From assembly GCA_015060115.1 (NCBI GenBank), contig SUZB01000007.1, positions 1 to 64,000 on the forward strand: a stretch of DNA of 64,000 nt. Reading direction: 5' to 3'. The translations under genes were made by a program, and so were the position numbers. Position 1 is the stretch's first letter, and each line of letters starts with the position of its first letter. Positions 17,634 through 26,090 of the stretch are shown piece after piece. Below the pieces are notes generated by a model. That model ran no database searches and had not been told where the DNA came from. It saw only the letters and a list, made by a program, of their open reading frames with translations. Origin of the DNA: Rikenellaceae bacterium. GTDB taxonomy: Bacteria; Bacteroidota; Bacteroidia; Bacteroidales; Rikenellaceae.

Positions 17634-18902
17634 TTAGCGGACCTTAAAATCAGGATCTGCCATCTGAGGAATAGGCTTGATATACTCGCCTGCCTCAAAC
17701 TTCGCGCGTACAGCCTTGAAAGTGTTGATGGTGTACTCAACATCCTCCATAGTGTGAGCAGCAGTAGGGATAACGCGAAGAATAATCTCACCCTTAGGAA
17801 TTACGGGGTAGATTACGATAGAGCAGAAGAGGCCGTAGTTCTCACGAAGATCAACGATAAGGTTGGTACCCTCCTCGTTACCACCCTTCATATAGATAGG
17901 TGTTACGGGCGACTGGGTTACACCAATGTTGAAGCCGTTGTCGGTAAGACCCTTCTGGAGTGCACGGGTAATCTCCCAAAGCTTCTCCTGATACTCAGGG
18001 TGCTTGCGGATAAGGTCGAGACGCTTGAGCGCACCGATAACCATAGGCATAGGCAACGACTTAGCGTAGAGCTGTGAACGCATATTGTAGCGGAAGAGGT
18101 TGATAAGCCAACGGGGACCCGATACGAATGCGCCGATGCCGGCCATAGACTTTGCGAAGGTGTTGAAGAGGACATCAATCTGGTCCTGAACGCCGAAGTG
18201 GTCGCCAGTACCACGACCGCCCTTACCCATAGTACCAAAGCCGTGAGCATCGTCAACGAGGAGGCGGAAGCTAAAGTCCTTCTTGCACTTAACGATAACA
18301 TCGAGGAAGCCGAGGTCGCCCTTCATACCGAAGACACCCTCGGTGATTACGAGGACACCACCATTCTGCTGCTCAGCAAGCTCAGTTGCGTGCTTAAGCT
18401 GAAGGCGCAACGACTCCTCATCGTTGTGAGCATATACAAAACGCTTACCGGGGTGCATACGCAAACCGTCGATGATACAAGCGTGGCACTCCTTGTCGTA
18501 AACCACAACATCGCGGGGAGTAAGCAAGCAGTCGATAATCGAAATCATACCCTGATAGCCGTAGTTGAGAAGGAAGGCATCCTCCTTGCCTACGAACTCA
18601 GCGAGCTCACGCTCAAGCTGCTCGTGGTACTTTGTCTGACCTGACATCATACGAGCACCCATAGGGTATGCCATACCGAAGTCCTTGCCGCCCTGAGCAT
18701 CAGCCTCGCGTACCTCGGGGTGGTTAGCCAAGCCAAGGTAGTTGTTAAGGCTCCAGTTCAACACGGGCTTGCCACGGAAAATCATGTGGGGACCAAGCTC
18801 ACCCTCCAACTTGGGGAATGCGAAATAGCCGTGTACAGCCGACATATACTGACCGATAGGGCCGCCGGCATTCTTCGATAAACGATCAAAAATATCTACC
18901 AT
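17634..18902 (-). CDS. PLP-dependent alpha-oxoamine synthase (serine palmitoyl- or cysteate acyltransferase type)
   Basis: Joins an amino acid to an activated fatty acid with loss of CO2. The 422 residues fit the alpha-oxoamine synthase family: NNYLGLANHPEV (53-64), cofactor-stacking His140 (KECHACIIDG), VDDAHGFG (216-223) and the PLP lysine Lys251 in FNTFAKSMAG. The length and the AKSMAG motif are closer to serine palmitoyltransferase-like enzymes than to KBL or BioF. Relatives in Alistipes include SulA, which uses cysteate to start sulfonolipids, so both the sphingolipid and sulfonolipid roles are open. It is monocistronic with its own -7 box. Confidence 0.85.
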   Translation of the reverse strand: MVDIFDRLSKNAGGPIGQYMSAVHGYFAFPKLEGELGPHMIFRGKPVLNWSLNNYLGLANHPEVREADAQGGKDFGMAYPMGARMMSGQTKYHEQLERELAEFVGKEDAFLLNYGYQGMISIIDCLLTPRDVVVYDKECHACIIDGLRMHPGKRFVYAHNDEESLRLQLKHATELAEQQNGGVLVITEGVFGMKGDLGFLDVIVKCKKDFSFRLLVDDAHGFGTMGKGGRGTGDHFGVQDQIDVLFNTFAKSMAGIGAFVSGPRWLINLFRYNMRSQLYAKSLPMPMVIGALKRLDLIRKHPEYQEKLWEITRALQKGLTDNGFNIGVTQSPVTPIYMKGGNEEGTNLIVDLRENYGLFCSIVIYPVIPKGEIILRVIPTAAHTMEDVEYTINTFKAVRAKFEAGEYIKPIPQMADPDFKVR

Positions 18903-18987
18903 CTTATTCTGTTTGTTTGGTTAATAACTCCAATCTTTGTAACCCCTCTTGGCTTGGGGAAGGCAAGAAGAGGTCGCTATATCAACG

Positions 18988-18995
18988 CAAAGGTA
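18988..18995 (-). promoter_or_regulatory. -7 box for the PLP acyltransferase gene
   Basis: TACCTTTG on the minus strand, about 85 bases before the ATG. I see no -33 box at the right spacing. Confidence 0.55.
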
Positions 18996-19004
18996 GATAT
19001 TTTT

Positions 19005-19053
19005 CAAAAAAAATGTTCGCCCGCACGCGAGAATTATCATCGCAGGCGGGCGA
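19005..19053 (-). terminator. Terminator of the HdeD-like gene
   Basis: On the minus strand, stem TTCGCCCGC/GCGGGCGAA (19053-19016) followed by CATTTTTTTT. It ends just before the promoter of the PLP acyltransferase gene. Confidence 0.8.
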
Positions 19054-19068
19054 AATAAGTAGAAATAC

Positions 19069-19635
19069 CTATCTATCGCCAACCGTGGCAAGTCTAAAGC
19101 CAAGCGATATGCGCGATATGCCGTAGGCCATAAGTGCTATGGCAACAAAGACTACGACTGCTGCCACGCCGATAACATCGGGCACAAAAAGCACCGCGAG
19201 GGAGATGGCGATAACTACGATAGAAGAGAAGATAACCCATCCCGCATCGCGGACACCCGAAGAGCGTAGTGTGATGCCCTGCGCCAAGCTAACAAAGCCT
19301 CGATAGAGAAGCCAAATACCGAACAAAACGGGGATAATAGCCACCGAGAGCAAGAAGTTGAGCATCAGAACAATACCAATGATAATATCGCATATAGAGG
19401 CGAGGATAAGCCAGCCTCGGCGCACATAACGACTATCGAAAGTAAAGGACTCGACAAGGCTGAAAACACCAGTAAAGAGTATCACAATGCCGAGCCACAT
19501 AGCCATCACAAAATAGCTTTCAATGGGGTTTACCAAGACCAAGAAACCGACCACCAACGAGGCGATGCCTACCAATACCGAGAGCCACCAATACTTCACT
19601 TGGCGAGCCTCACTTTCATAAATTTCGTTTGCCAT
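19069..19635 (-). CDS. HdeD-family membrane protein
   Basis: 188 residues with six hydrophobic segments, in the pattern of paired short helices of HdeD/DUF308 proteins (WWLSVLVGIASLVVGFLVLV, then MAMWLGIVILFTGVFSLVES and WLILASICDIIIGIVLML). E. coli HdeD is linked to acid resistance; the role in this group is unknown. I place the start at ATG 19635 (MANEIYE); a TTG seven codons upstream would add an unneeded extension. It stands alone between its terminator and an uncertain promoter. Confidence 0.8.
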   Translation of the reverse strand: MANEIYESEARQVKYWWLSVLVGIASLVVGFLVLVNPIESYFVMAMWLGIVILFTGVFSLVESFTFDSRYVRRGWLILASICDIIIGIVLMLNFLLSVAIIPVLFGIWLLYRGFVSLAQGITLRSSGVRDAGWVIFSSIVVIAISLAVLFVPDVIGVAAVVVFVAIALMAYGISRISLGFRLATVGDR

Positions 19636-19715
19636 AATTTCTAATGTTTTAGCCAATCCTTACAACTTCTGTGCAAATAATTGGTTAGCACTCGGCAGGT
19701 ATCAAAAATTTTTCT

Positions 19716-19723
19716 TATCTTTG
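19716..19723 (+). promoter_or_regulatory. Orphan -7-like box
   Basis: TATCTTTG about 120 bases upstream of the GH20 gene, and a second copy closer in at 19803-19810. It could give a longer transcript, or be chance. Confidence 0.3.
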
Positions 19724-19802
19724 GCATCATAATGATGCGTTTTCTACAGCTTTCTCTTGCAATAAATATCCTCTCAAGTGATGAAAACTAATTTCTTTTT
19801 TG

Positions 19803-19810
19803 TATCTTTG
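19803..19810 (+). promoter_or_regulatory. -7 box for the GH20 gene
   Basis: TATCTTTG, 34 bases before the ATG at 19845. No clear -33 box. Confidence 0.5.
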
Positions 19811-19844
19811 TTCGATTGATAGAAAAAATTAAATTTAACCTAAT

Positions 19845-21434
19845 ATGAGAAAACTTATCTACTTTTTGGCCATTATGGCTACAACATTGATGGGTATTGG
19901 CGAGGCCTCTGCCCGCAAGTTGCACATTGTACCCGAGCCCGCATACATTGATATGGCATCGGAGGGCGAGTATATCGTTACGGGCAAGACCAAGATTGTA
20001 GTATGGGACGATATGTGGTCGGTTGCCGACATCTTCGCCGAGGAGATGATGGAGTATTTCGACCTTAAGAAGCCTATGGCTACGGGCAAGCGTGGCAAGG
20101 GCATCAAGATTCGCACCGACCGCTTTGTTCCGGAAGAGGGCTACGAGATGACCATCTCCGAGGAGGAGGGCGTCTTGATTATCGGTGGCACGGAGCGTGG
20201 TGTATTCTACGGTTTGCAGACTCTCAAGCAGATGATTGTCGAGACCGATGGCCACCTACCCTACTGCTTTATTGCCGATGAGCCCAACTTCAAATATCGC
20301 GGTGTGCACATGGATGTATGCCGACACTTCTTCCCCGTTGAGGATGTAAAGCGCTATATCGATATTCTTGCTGCTCACAAGGTTAATCGTCTGCATTGGC
20401 ACCTTACCGACGATCAGGGCTGGCGCATCGAGATAGATGCCTATCCCGAGCTCACCGAGAAGGGCTCAATACGCAAGGAGACTCTCACAAGCCACGGCCT
20501 TAATCCCGTTTCGTGGGACGGCACACCACACGGTGGCTACTACACCAAGGAGGATATCCGCGAGGTTATCGACTACGCTGCAAAGCGCTTCATCACCATC
20601 ATTCCCGAGATTGAGATGCCCGGCCACGCACAGGCTGCGTTGCACGCCCTACCTTGGCTCGGTTGCGAGGAGCAGGAGGTGGATGTTTGGACCTGCTGGG
20701 GAGTAACTCCTGAGGTTATGTGCGCCGGCAAGGAGAGCACCTACACCTTCTTGGAGAATGTCCTTATGGAGGTTATCGAGCTATTCCCCTCGGAGTTGAT
20801 TCATATCGGTGGCGACGAGTGCCCCAAGGATCGCTGGAAGAAGTGCGAGCACTGCCAGGCGAAGATGAAGGAGCTCGGCCTTGAGCACGAGGAGCAGTTG
20901 CAGGGCTATCTTGTGGCACGCATCGAGAAGTTCCTCAACGCCCACGGTCGCAAGATGATTGGCTGGGACGAGATTCTCGATGGCGGCATCACACCCACAG
21001 CTACCGTGATGTCGTGGCGTGGCACCGAGGGTGGCATCTACGCTGCCAAGCGCGGTAACGATGTGGTTATGACACCTTTGAAGTTCTGCTATTTCGACTT
21101 CTACCAGACCGAGAGCCGCGAGGGCGAGGGTCTGCTTATCGGTGGCCACATACCCTTTGAGAAGGTATATGGCTGGAATCCGTACGAGGGTCTTAGCAAC
21201 GATGAGCGCAAGCATATCATCGGCGTTCAGTGCAACCTATGGTCGGAATACCTGAAGAATATGGAGATGCTGGAGCGCCAGCTTCTGCCTCGTCTTGCTG
21301 CTATGTCGGAGGTGCAGTGGGCTACCGAGCGTCGTGATGAGAACACCATTCGCGAGAAGATGGAGGTTTTGCGCCGCTACTACGATAGTCGTGGCTGGAA
21401 CTACGCCCCCTACTACTTCGAGGGCAGAAAGTAA
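19845..21434 (+). CDS. Exported beta-N-acetylhexosaminidase, GH20
   Basis: Removes terminal N-acetylglucosamine or N-acetylgalactosamine from glycans such as mucin or host N-glycans. The 529 residues have a signal peptide (1-23, cut near ASA-RK), the small N-terminal GH20b domain (25-145) and the TIM-barrel. Within it: YRGVHMDVCRHFFP (151-164), HWHLTDDQGWRIEID (184-198) and the catalytic pair Asp324-Glu325 in HIGGDECPK, which stabilises the substrate acetamido group and donates the proton. No C-terminal appendages. Likely periplasmic or surface-exposed. It is monocistronic, with a weak terminator hairpin after the stop. Confidence 0.95.
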   Translation: MRKLIYFLAIMATTLMGIGEASARKLHIVPEPAYIDMASEGEYIVTGKTKIVVWDDMWSVADIFAEEMMEYFDLKKPMATGKRGKGIKIRTDRFVPEEGYEMTISEEEGVLIIGGTERGVFYGLQTLKQMIVETDGHLPYCFIADEPNFKYRGVHMDVCRHFFPVEDVKRYIDILAAHKVNRLHWHLTDDQGWRIEIDAYPELTEKGSIRKETLTSHGLNPVSWDGTPHGGYYTKEDIREVIDYAAKRFITIIPEIEMPGHAQAALHALPWLGCEEQEVDVWTCWGVTPEVMCAGKESTYTFLENVLMEVIELFPSELIHIGGDECPKDRWKKCEHCQAKMKELGLEHEEQLQGYLVARIEKFLNAHGRKMIGWDEILDGGITPTATVMSWRGTEGGIYAAKRGNDVVMTPLKFCYFDFYQTESREGEGLLIGGHIPFEKVYGWNPYEGLSNDERKHIIGVQCNLWSEYLKNMEMLERQLLPRLAAMSEVQWATERRDENTIREKMEVLRRYYDSRGWNYAPYYFEGRK

Positions 21435-21440
21435 GACGAC

Positions 21441-21475
21441 ACAAAGGGCTGTTCCAAACGGAGCAGTCCTTTGTT
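21441..21475 (+). terminator. Probable GH20 gene terminator
   Basis: ACAAAGG...CCTTTGT stem with a CTG/CAG extension and a 9-nt loop, right after the stop. The T-rich tail is weak and runs into the 7-bp repeat tail of R5. Confidence 0.55.
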
Positions 21476-21690
21476 AGTTATTAGTTGTTAGATTAGGACA
21501 AGTAGGACCAATAAGACGATAAGACAATATGATACTCAACTTCGTAATGGTCTTAAGGTCTTAAGGTCCTAAGGTCTTAAAAAAGACAACAGAGACGCAG
21601 AGACGCAGAGATAACAGAGAAAGATGATAGCCGACTTCGTTGTTGTCTCTTTCGTCCCTTTCGTCTCTTTCGTCTCTTTATCCCTAAGTG
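21475..21690 (-). repeat. Composite intergenic repeat R5 (B-A-tail, no C)
   Basis: Minus orientation: an F-like remnant, B (21680-21585, core AAGTCGGCTATCAT), A (21580-21494, core GAAGTTGAGTATCAT) and a short tail (21492-21475). It is the one copy that does not follow a gene on its own strand: both flanking genes are on the plus strand. The remaining bases to 21788 hold only the promoter of the next operon. Confidence 0.8.
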
Positions 21691-21767
21691 TCTCCCTGCC
21701 CTCCACACTGTCTTCCCCCATATTTCACCATATTTGCCACAAAGAGATTAAATTTTTATAAATTTAA

Positions 21768-21796
21768 TTGCTGTATCGATTTATTTAGTACCTTTG
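21768..21796 (+). promoter_or_regulatory. Promoter of the caxA operon
   Basis: TACCTTTG (21789-21796), with TTG (21768-21770) 18 bases upstream. The transcript would start about 20 bases before the ATG. AATTATTAAATAATT lies between. Confidence 0.65.
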
Positions 21797-21820
21797 TCGC
21801 CAATTATTAAATAATTGGAT

Positions 21821-22753
21821 ATGGATTACTTAATTCTTATTGGAAGCCTTGCGCTAATTATCATCGGAGCAATGATGCTCACCGATGGCTCTGTGGCGCT
21901 TGCAGGTCGCTTCCGTGTGCCTGAGTTTGTTGTGGGTTTGACGATTGTGGCGATAGGCACATCTATGCCTGAGTTGGCAGTAAGTTTCTTTGCTGCGTTG
22001 GAGGGTAGCGCCGATATATCTATCGGCAATGTCGTAGGCTCGAATGTCTTTAATGTCTACGCCGCCCTCGGTGTCTGCGGTCTGTTTGCCCCTATGCTCT
22101 TCACCCGCTCGAATGTTCGTCGCGATATTCCGTTGTGCATCGCCATTTCGGCGCTGTTCCTTATTGTCGTGGCAACAGGTGGCAACATCAACCGCACGGA
22201 GGGTATCATACTCCTCGCATCGTATATTGCGATGCTCTACTTCACGATTCGTGCCGACAGAAAGTGCCTTATGGAGCAGTCATGCGAGGTCGATGATGCC
22301 CCCACGATGCCCATTTGGCGTATCGTGGTGTGGATTGTGGGCGGTCTGCTCGGCCTTATCTATGGCGGTCAATACTGCGTGGAGAGTGCCTCGGCCATTG
22401 CCCGCTCGCTCGGTGTCTCGGAGGCCACCATCGCCATCACGCTTATCGCAGGTGGCACATCGCTACCAGAGCTCGCTTCGAGCCTTGTATCTATCCTTCG
22501 TGGTAGCCCCTCATTGGCGTTGGGCAATATCCTCGGCTCGAATATCGCCAATATTCTGCTTATCCTCGGCGTATGCTCGACAATTACGCCTCTGCAGTTG
22601 GGCGATGTTACGATGGTGGATATCGCAATAGCTGTTTCAGCACCCGTAGCCCTGCTTATCACAGCGCTCATCATTGGTCGCAACAAGCTTACGCGCATCG
22701 AGTCGTTAGCATTCCTTGCCATCTATGCCGTTTATGTCTATTTCCTCATCTAA
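21821..22753 (+). CDS. Calcium/sodium antiporter, CaxA/YrbG family (copy 1)
   Basis: Membrane exchanger that likely expels Ca2+ against Na+. The 310 residues contain the two inverted alpha-repeats of the CaCA superfamily: GTSMPELAVSF with VVGSNVFNVYAALG in the first half and GTSLPELASSL with ILGSNIANILLILG in the second, each with its ion-binding Glu and Asn. About ten membrane helices. I use ATG 21821, not the TTG two codons upstream. It is the first gene of a five-gene run with near-zero spacing. Confidence 0.92.
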   Translation: MDYLILIGSLALIIIGAMMLTDGSVALAGRFRVPEFVVGLTIVAIGTSMPELAVSFFAALEGSADISIGNVVGSNVFNVYAALGVCGLFAPMLFTRSNVRRDIPLCIAISALFLIVVATGGNINRTEGIILLASYIAMLYFTIRADRKCLMEQSCEVDDAPTMPIWRIVVWIVGGLLGLIYGGQYCVESASAIARSLGVSEATIAITLIAGGTSLPELASSLVSILRGSPSLALGNILGSNIANILLILGVCSTITPLQLGDVTMVDIAIAVSAPVALLITALIIGRNKLTRIESLAFLAIYAVYVYFLI

Positions 22754-22765
22754 TCAAATACCAAA

Positions 22766-23704
22766 ATGGAGTATCTACTTCTAATTTTAGGCTTTGTACT
22801 AATTATCGTGGGTGCTACGGCGCTCACCGATGGTTCGGTAGCGTTAGCCACACGCTTCCGCGTGCCTGAGTTTATTGTGGGTCTTACAATTGTTGCTGTG
22901 GGCACATCGATGCCGGAGTTTGTCGTGAGCCTCTTTGCTTCGATTGACGGCAACGATGGTATCGCCATCGGCAATGTCGTAGGCTCAAACATCTTTAACA
23001 TCTTCGCTATCCTCGGTATCTGCGCGATTTTTGCCCCCCTCACATTCTCTGAGCTAAATATTCGCCGTGATATCCCCCTCACAATTCTTGCTACCGTAGC
23101 CTTGGTCGTTGTTACACTCCTTGGTGGCGACATCACCCGTACCGAGGGTATCATTCTACTCTTGGGCTATATCGTGATGATGGCGCTCACTATCCGTGCC
23201 GACCGCAAGAACTTCGTTGTGGAGAGCACCGAGGAGAACGACAAGCGAGCCAAGATGCCCTATTGGCGCATCTTCCTTTGGATTGTGGGCGGTCTTTTGG
23301 GCCTTATCTACGGCGGTCAGATGTGCGTGGATAACGCCATTGTGGTAGCCCGCAACCTTGGCGTATCGGAGGCCGTAATAGCCATTACGCTTATCGCAGG
23401 TGGCACATCGTTGCCCGAACTTGCTTCGAGCCTTATATCTATCTGGCGTGGTAGCCCCTCGTTGGCCTTAGGTAATGTCCTCGGCTCGAATATCGCCAAT
23501 ATCCTGCTTATCCTCGGCACTTGCTCGACAATCACACCCCTTACGATGGGCGGCATCACGATGTTCGATGTATATGTAGCGTTGGCAGCAACCGTTGTTG
23601 TGATGCTCTCGGCACTGGTTATTGGTCGTGATAAGCTCACACGCATCGAGGGTGTTATGTTCCTTGCGATCTACGCTGCGTATGTCTATGTGCTAATCAA
23701 CTAA
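22766..23704 (+). CDS. Calcium/sodium antiporter, CaxA/YrbG family (copy 2)
   Basis: 312 residues, and a clear tandem duplicate of the preceding gene: the same GTSMPEFVVSLF/VVGSNIFNIF and GTSLPELASSL/LGSNIANILLILG repeats in the same places, with the sequence otherwise diverged enough that the duplication is not recent. The first repeat has Glu in the ion site, as expected for a working exchanger. 12 bases separate the two genes. Possible reasons for two copies are a heteromer or different ion preference; the sequence does not decide. Confidence 0.92.
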   Translation: MEYLLLILGFVLIIVGATALTDGSVALATRFRVPEFIVGLTIVAVGTSMPEFVVSLFASIDGNDGIAIGNVVGSNIFNIFAILGICAIFAPLTFSELNIRRDIPLTILATVALVVVTLLGGDITRTEGIILLLGYIVMMALTIRADRKNFVVESTEENDKRAKMPYWRIFLWIVGGLLGLIYGGQMCVDNAIVVARNLGVSEAVIAITLIAGGTSLPELASSLISIWRGSPSLALGNVLGSNIANILLILGTCSTITPLTMGGITMFDVYVALAATVVVMLSALVIGRDKLTRIEGVMFLAIYAAYVYVLIN

Positions 23705-23707
23705 ACT

Positions 23708-24472
23708 ATGATAGATATTTTGCAATCATACTACACCTATGCCGATGGCGTTGCTGCGGAGTCGGGCTTTCTTAGCGATATCACCACTGGTGGTGCTACG
23801 CTCCTTATGGTCATTATCGGCGTTGTGGGCTACTTTGTTCAGGCACGCCTTCAGTCGGTCTTTAAGCGCTACTCCGCGGTAGCCTTCCCAGAGGGACTGA
23901 CAGGTGCTGAGCTTGCCGAGAAGATGCTCCGCGATCATGGCATTACAGATGTGAAGGTTACGCACACTCGTGGTCATCTTACCGACCACTTCAACCCCGC
24001 TACCAAGACCGTAAACCTCAGCGACAGCGTCTACTCCTCGTCGTCGATTGCCGCTGCTGCCGTTGCCTGCCACGAGTGCGGCCACGCCGTGCAACACGCC
24101 GAGGGCTATGCGCCCTTGCGCCTACGCTCGCAGTTGGTGCCTATCGTAAACTTCGCATCTACGGCAGCCACTTGGGTTATCGTGGCAGGTATCGCCATCT
24201 TGGCCTCTACGAACAACGCTACGGTATGCTGGATAGGCATCGCTATGATTGCCACCTCGGCACTCTTCTCTATCGTTACGCTCCCCGTTGAGTATAACGC
24301 CTCGGAGCGTGCCTTGGCATGGTTGCAGAATACGGGATACCTCAAGGGCAACAGCATAGATGGCGCCCGTACCTCGTTGCGCTGGGCAGCCCGCACCTAT
24401 CTTGTGGCTGCGCTCAGTGCCATTGCCACATTGATATACTACATCGCACTTATTAACTCTCGTCGTCGCTAA
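23708..24472 (+). CDS. Membrane zinc metallopeptidase, YugP type
   Basis: 254 residues. The zinc motif HECGHAVQH has His122, Glu123 and His126. Membrane helices lie at about 30-46, 148-165, 172-190 and 230-248; the zinc motif is in a soluble stretch between the first two. The family (DUF Zn_peptidase_2, B. subtilis YugP) has no known substrate. It starts 3 bases after caxA copy 2 and ends 1 base before the SGNH gene, so it is part of the operon. The first 25 residues look like a loop, not a signal peptide. Confidence 0.88.
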   Translation: MIDILQSYYTYADGVAAESGFLSDITTGGATLLMVIIGVVGYFVQARLQSVFKRYSAVAFPEGLTGAELAEKMLRDHGITDVKVTHTRGHLTDHFNPATKTVNLSDSVYSSSSIAAAAVACHECGHAVQHAEGYAPLRLRSQLVPIVNFASTAATWVIVAGIAILASTNNATVCWIGIAMIATSALFSIVTLPVEYNASERALAWLQNTGYLKGNSIDGARTSLRWAARTYLVAALSAIATLIYYIALINSRRR

Positions 24473-24473
24473 G

Positions 24474-26090
24474 ATGAAACTTAAAAACAGCACACTCCGC
24501 GCGTGGTTTCTCACGCTATTCGTCACGATGGGCATCATCGGCGCAGGCTTTATCCCTGCCGCCGAGATTTTTGGCATCACGCTCCAGCCTGTCGATATTC
24601 TCTCCGATATCAAAGAGCCGAGCGAGGGTGCTGTAGAGTATGAGGCCGACATCGAGCGCTTGGAGATGGAGCTTGCCGCACTTGCGGAGGTGAGCGACAC
24701 CATCGCCATCGACACCCTCCCTGAGCTACCCCCTGTGCGCTATGAGTGGTTGGCGGATAAGAGGGCAAGCTATGAGCGCCGAGTGCCCACCATCGAGATG
24801 CTTAAACCCGACACCACACACCGCATCATCGCTATCGAGGACTTCGACACCCTCTCGACAACACGCTTTGAGCGCCTTGTCGAGAAGCTCGCCTCGGGAG
24901 AGGATGTGCGCATCGCCTTTATGGGCGACTCGTTTGTCGAGGGCGATATTCTCACCTCGGATTTGCGTAGCGAGCTACAACAGTCGTTCGGTGGCCGAGG
25001 CGTAGACTTTGTCCCCTGCGACATCCCCTTTGCTACGGCTCGTCGTAGCGTTAAGCGCTCGGCAAGTGGCTGGTCGTCATATAGTGTTATGAAGCCTAAG
25101 AGTGCCCCTGAGTCGTTGCGCGACCTCTTCTTCGTTTCGGGCTATATCTCTGAGGGTAAGGCTGGTGCGAAGGTTAGATGGCAATCAACCGACATCTTCC
25201 CCACTATCGACTCCTGCTCGCGTGCCCGCATCCTGCTCGTAAGTCGCGACACAAGCCGTGTGGTCGTTACGCTCAACGATACGCTAAGCCACGAGGTGGA
25301 GATAGCGGGCGATGAGCGATTGCGTGAGATATATATCGAAGCGCCCTACAAGTCGCTCTCTATGCGTGTTGCGGAGGGCAAGGTCGTATGCTATGGTGCT
25401 TCGTTGGAGGGCGATGGTGGCGTTGCGGTCGATAACTTCTCGGTGCGCAGCAACAATGGCCACGCCATCTTCGGCACAGGCGCACAGATTAACCGTCAGG
25501 CCCACGATATGCTATCCTACGACCTTGTGGTGTTGCAGTACGGCCTGAATATTATGATGCCCGGACAGCGCAACTTCTCGAAATACCGCGACCAGCTCCG
25601 CGATATGATTGCCTACACCGAGCGTTGCTTCCCCAATGCCGCAATCTTGGTTTTGGGCGTCAGCGACCGCTGGATCAAGGACGAGGAGACGGGGCGTTTC
25701 AAGCCTATCGGCTCGGTGGATGCCCTCACTCGTCATCAGCGTGCTGCGGCAGATAGCTCGCGCGTAGCCTTCTGGAACACCTCGGAGGCTATGGCCGACC
25801 TTGGCGGTATGCCCGCCTTTGTGCGCAACGGCTGGGCTGCGGGCGACTATACACACCTCAACTATGCCGGTGGTCGTCGCATCGCCGAGTCTCTGGCGCG
25901 CTCTATCCGCAAGGCTGTCTACGACTGCCTCGTTGCGCGTGAGGAGGAGCGCCAGCGCGAGGAGCAACGACGAATGGAGGAGGAGCTTATCCGCCAGATG
26001 CGCATCGACCTCAATATCGCCAACCAGCGCGAAGCCGTAACACCCATTATCAACGCAATAAAAGAGTCCCTGCCCACCGATGTTGAGTAA
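24474..26090 (+). CDS. Membrane-anchored SGNH hydrolase-like acyltransferase (AlgJ/AlgX-like partner)
   Basis: 538 residues. A single membrane helix (about 9-31) anchors a periplasmic domain. The SGNH signatures are MGDSFVEGD with Ser153, LQYGLNIM (block with Gly/Asn), and GDYTHLNYAGG with Asp458 and His461 as the catalytic acid and base. A coiled-coil-like Glu/Arg-rich tail follows (490-515). The gene overlaps the MBOAT gene by 11 bases. Such pairs O-acetylate surface polysaccharides or peptidoglycan: the MBOAT brings the acyl group over the membrane, and the SGNH protein passes it on. The polymer here is unknown. Confidence 0.83.
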   Translation: MKLKNSTLRAWFLTLFVTMGIIGAGFIPAAEIFGITLQPVDILSDIKEPSEGAVEYEADIERLEMELAALAEVSDTIAIDTLPELPPVRYEWLADKRASYERRVPTIEMLKPDTTHRIIAIEDFDTLSTTRFERLVEKLASGEDVRIAFMGDSFVEGDILTSDLRSELQQSFGGRGVDFVPCDIPFATARRSVKRSASGWSSYSVMKPKSAPESLRDLFFVSGYISEGKAGAKVRWQSTDIFPTIDSCSRARILLVSRDTSRVVVTLNDTLSHEVEIAGDERLREIYIEAPYKSLSMRVAEGKVVCYGASLEGDGGVAVDNFSVRSNNGHAIFGTGAQINRQAHDMLSYDLVVLQYGLNIMMPGQRNFSKYRDQLRDMIAYTERCFPNAAILVLGVSDRWIKDEETGRFKPIGSVDALTRHQRAAADSSRVAFWNTSEAMADLGGMPAFVRNGWAAGDYTHLNYAGGRRIAESLARSIRKAVYDCLVAREEERQREEQRRMEEELIRQMRIDLNIANQREAVTPIINAIKESLPTDVE

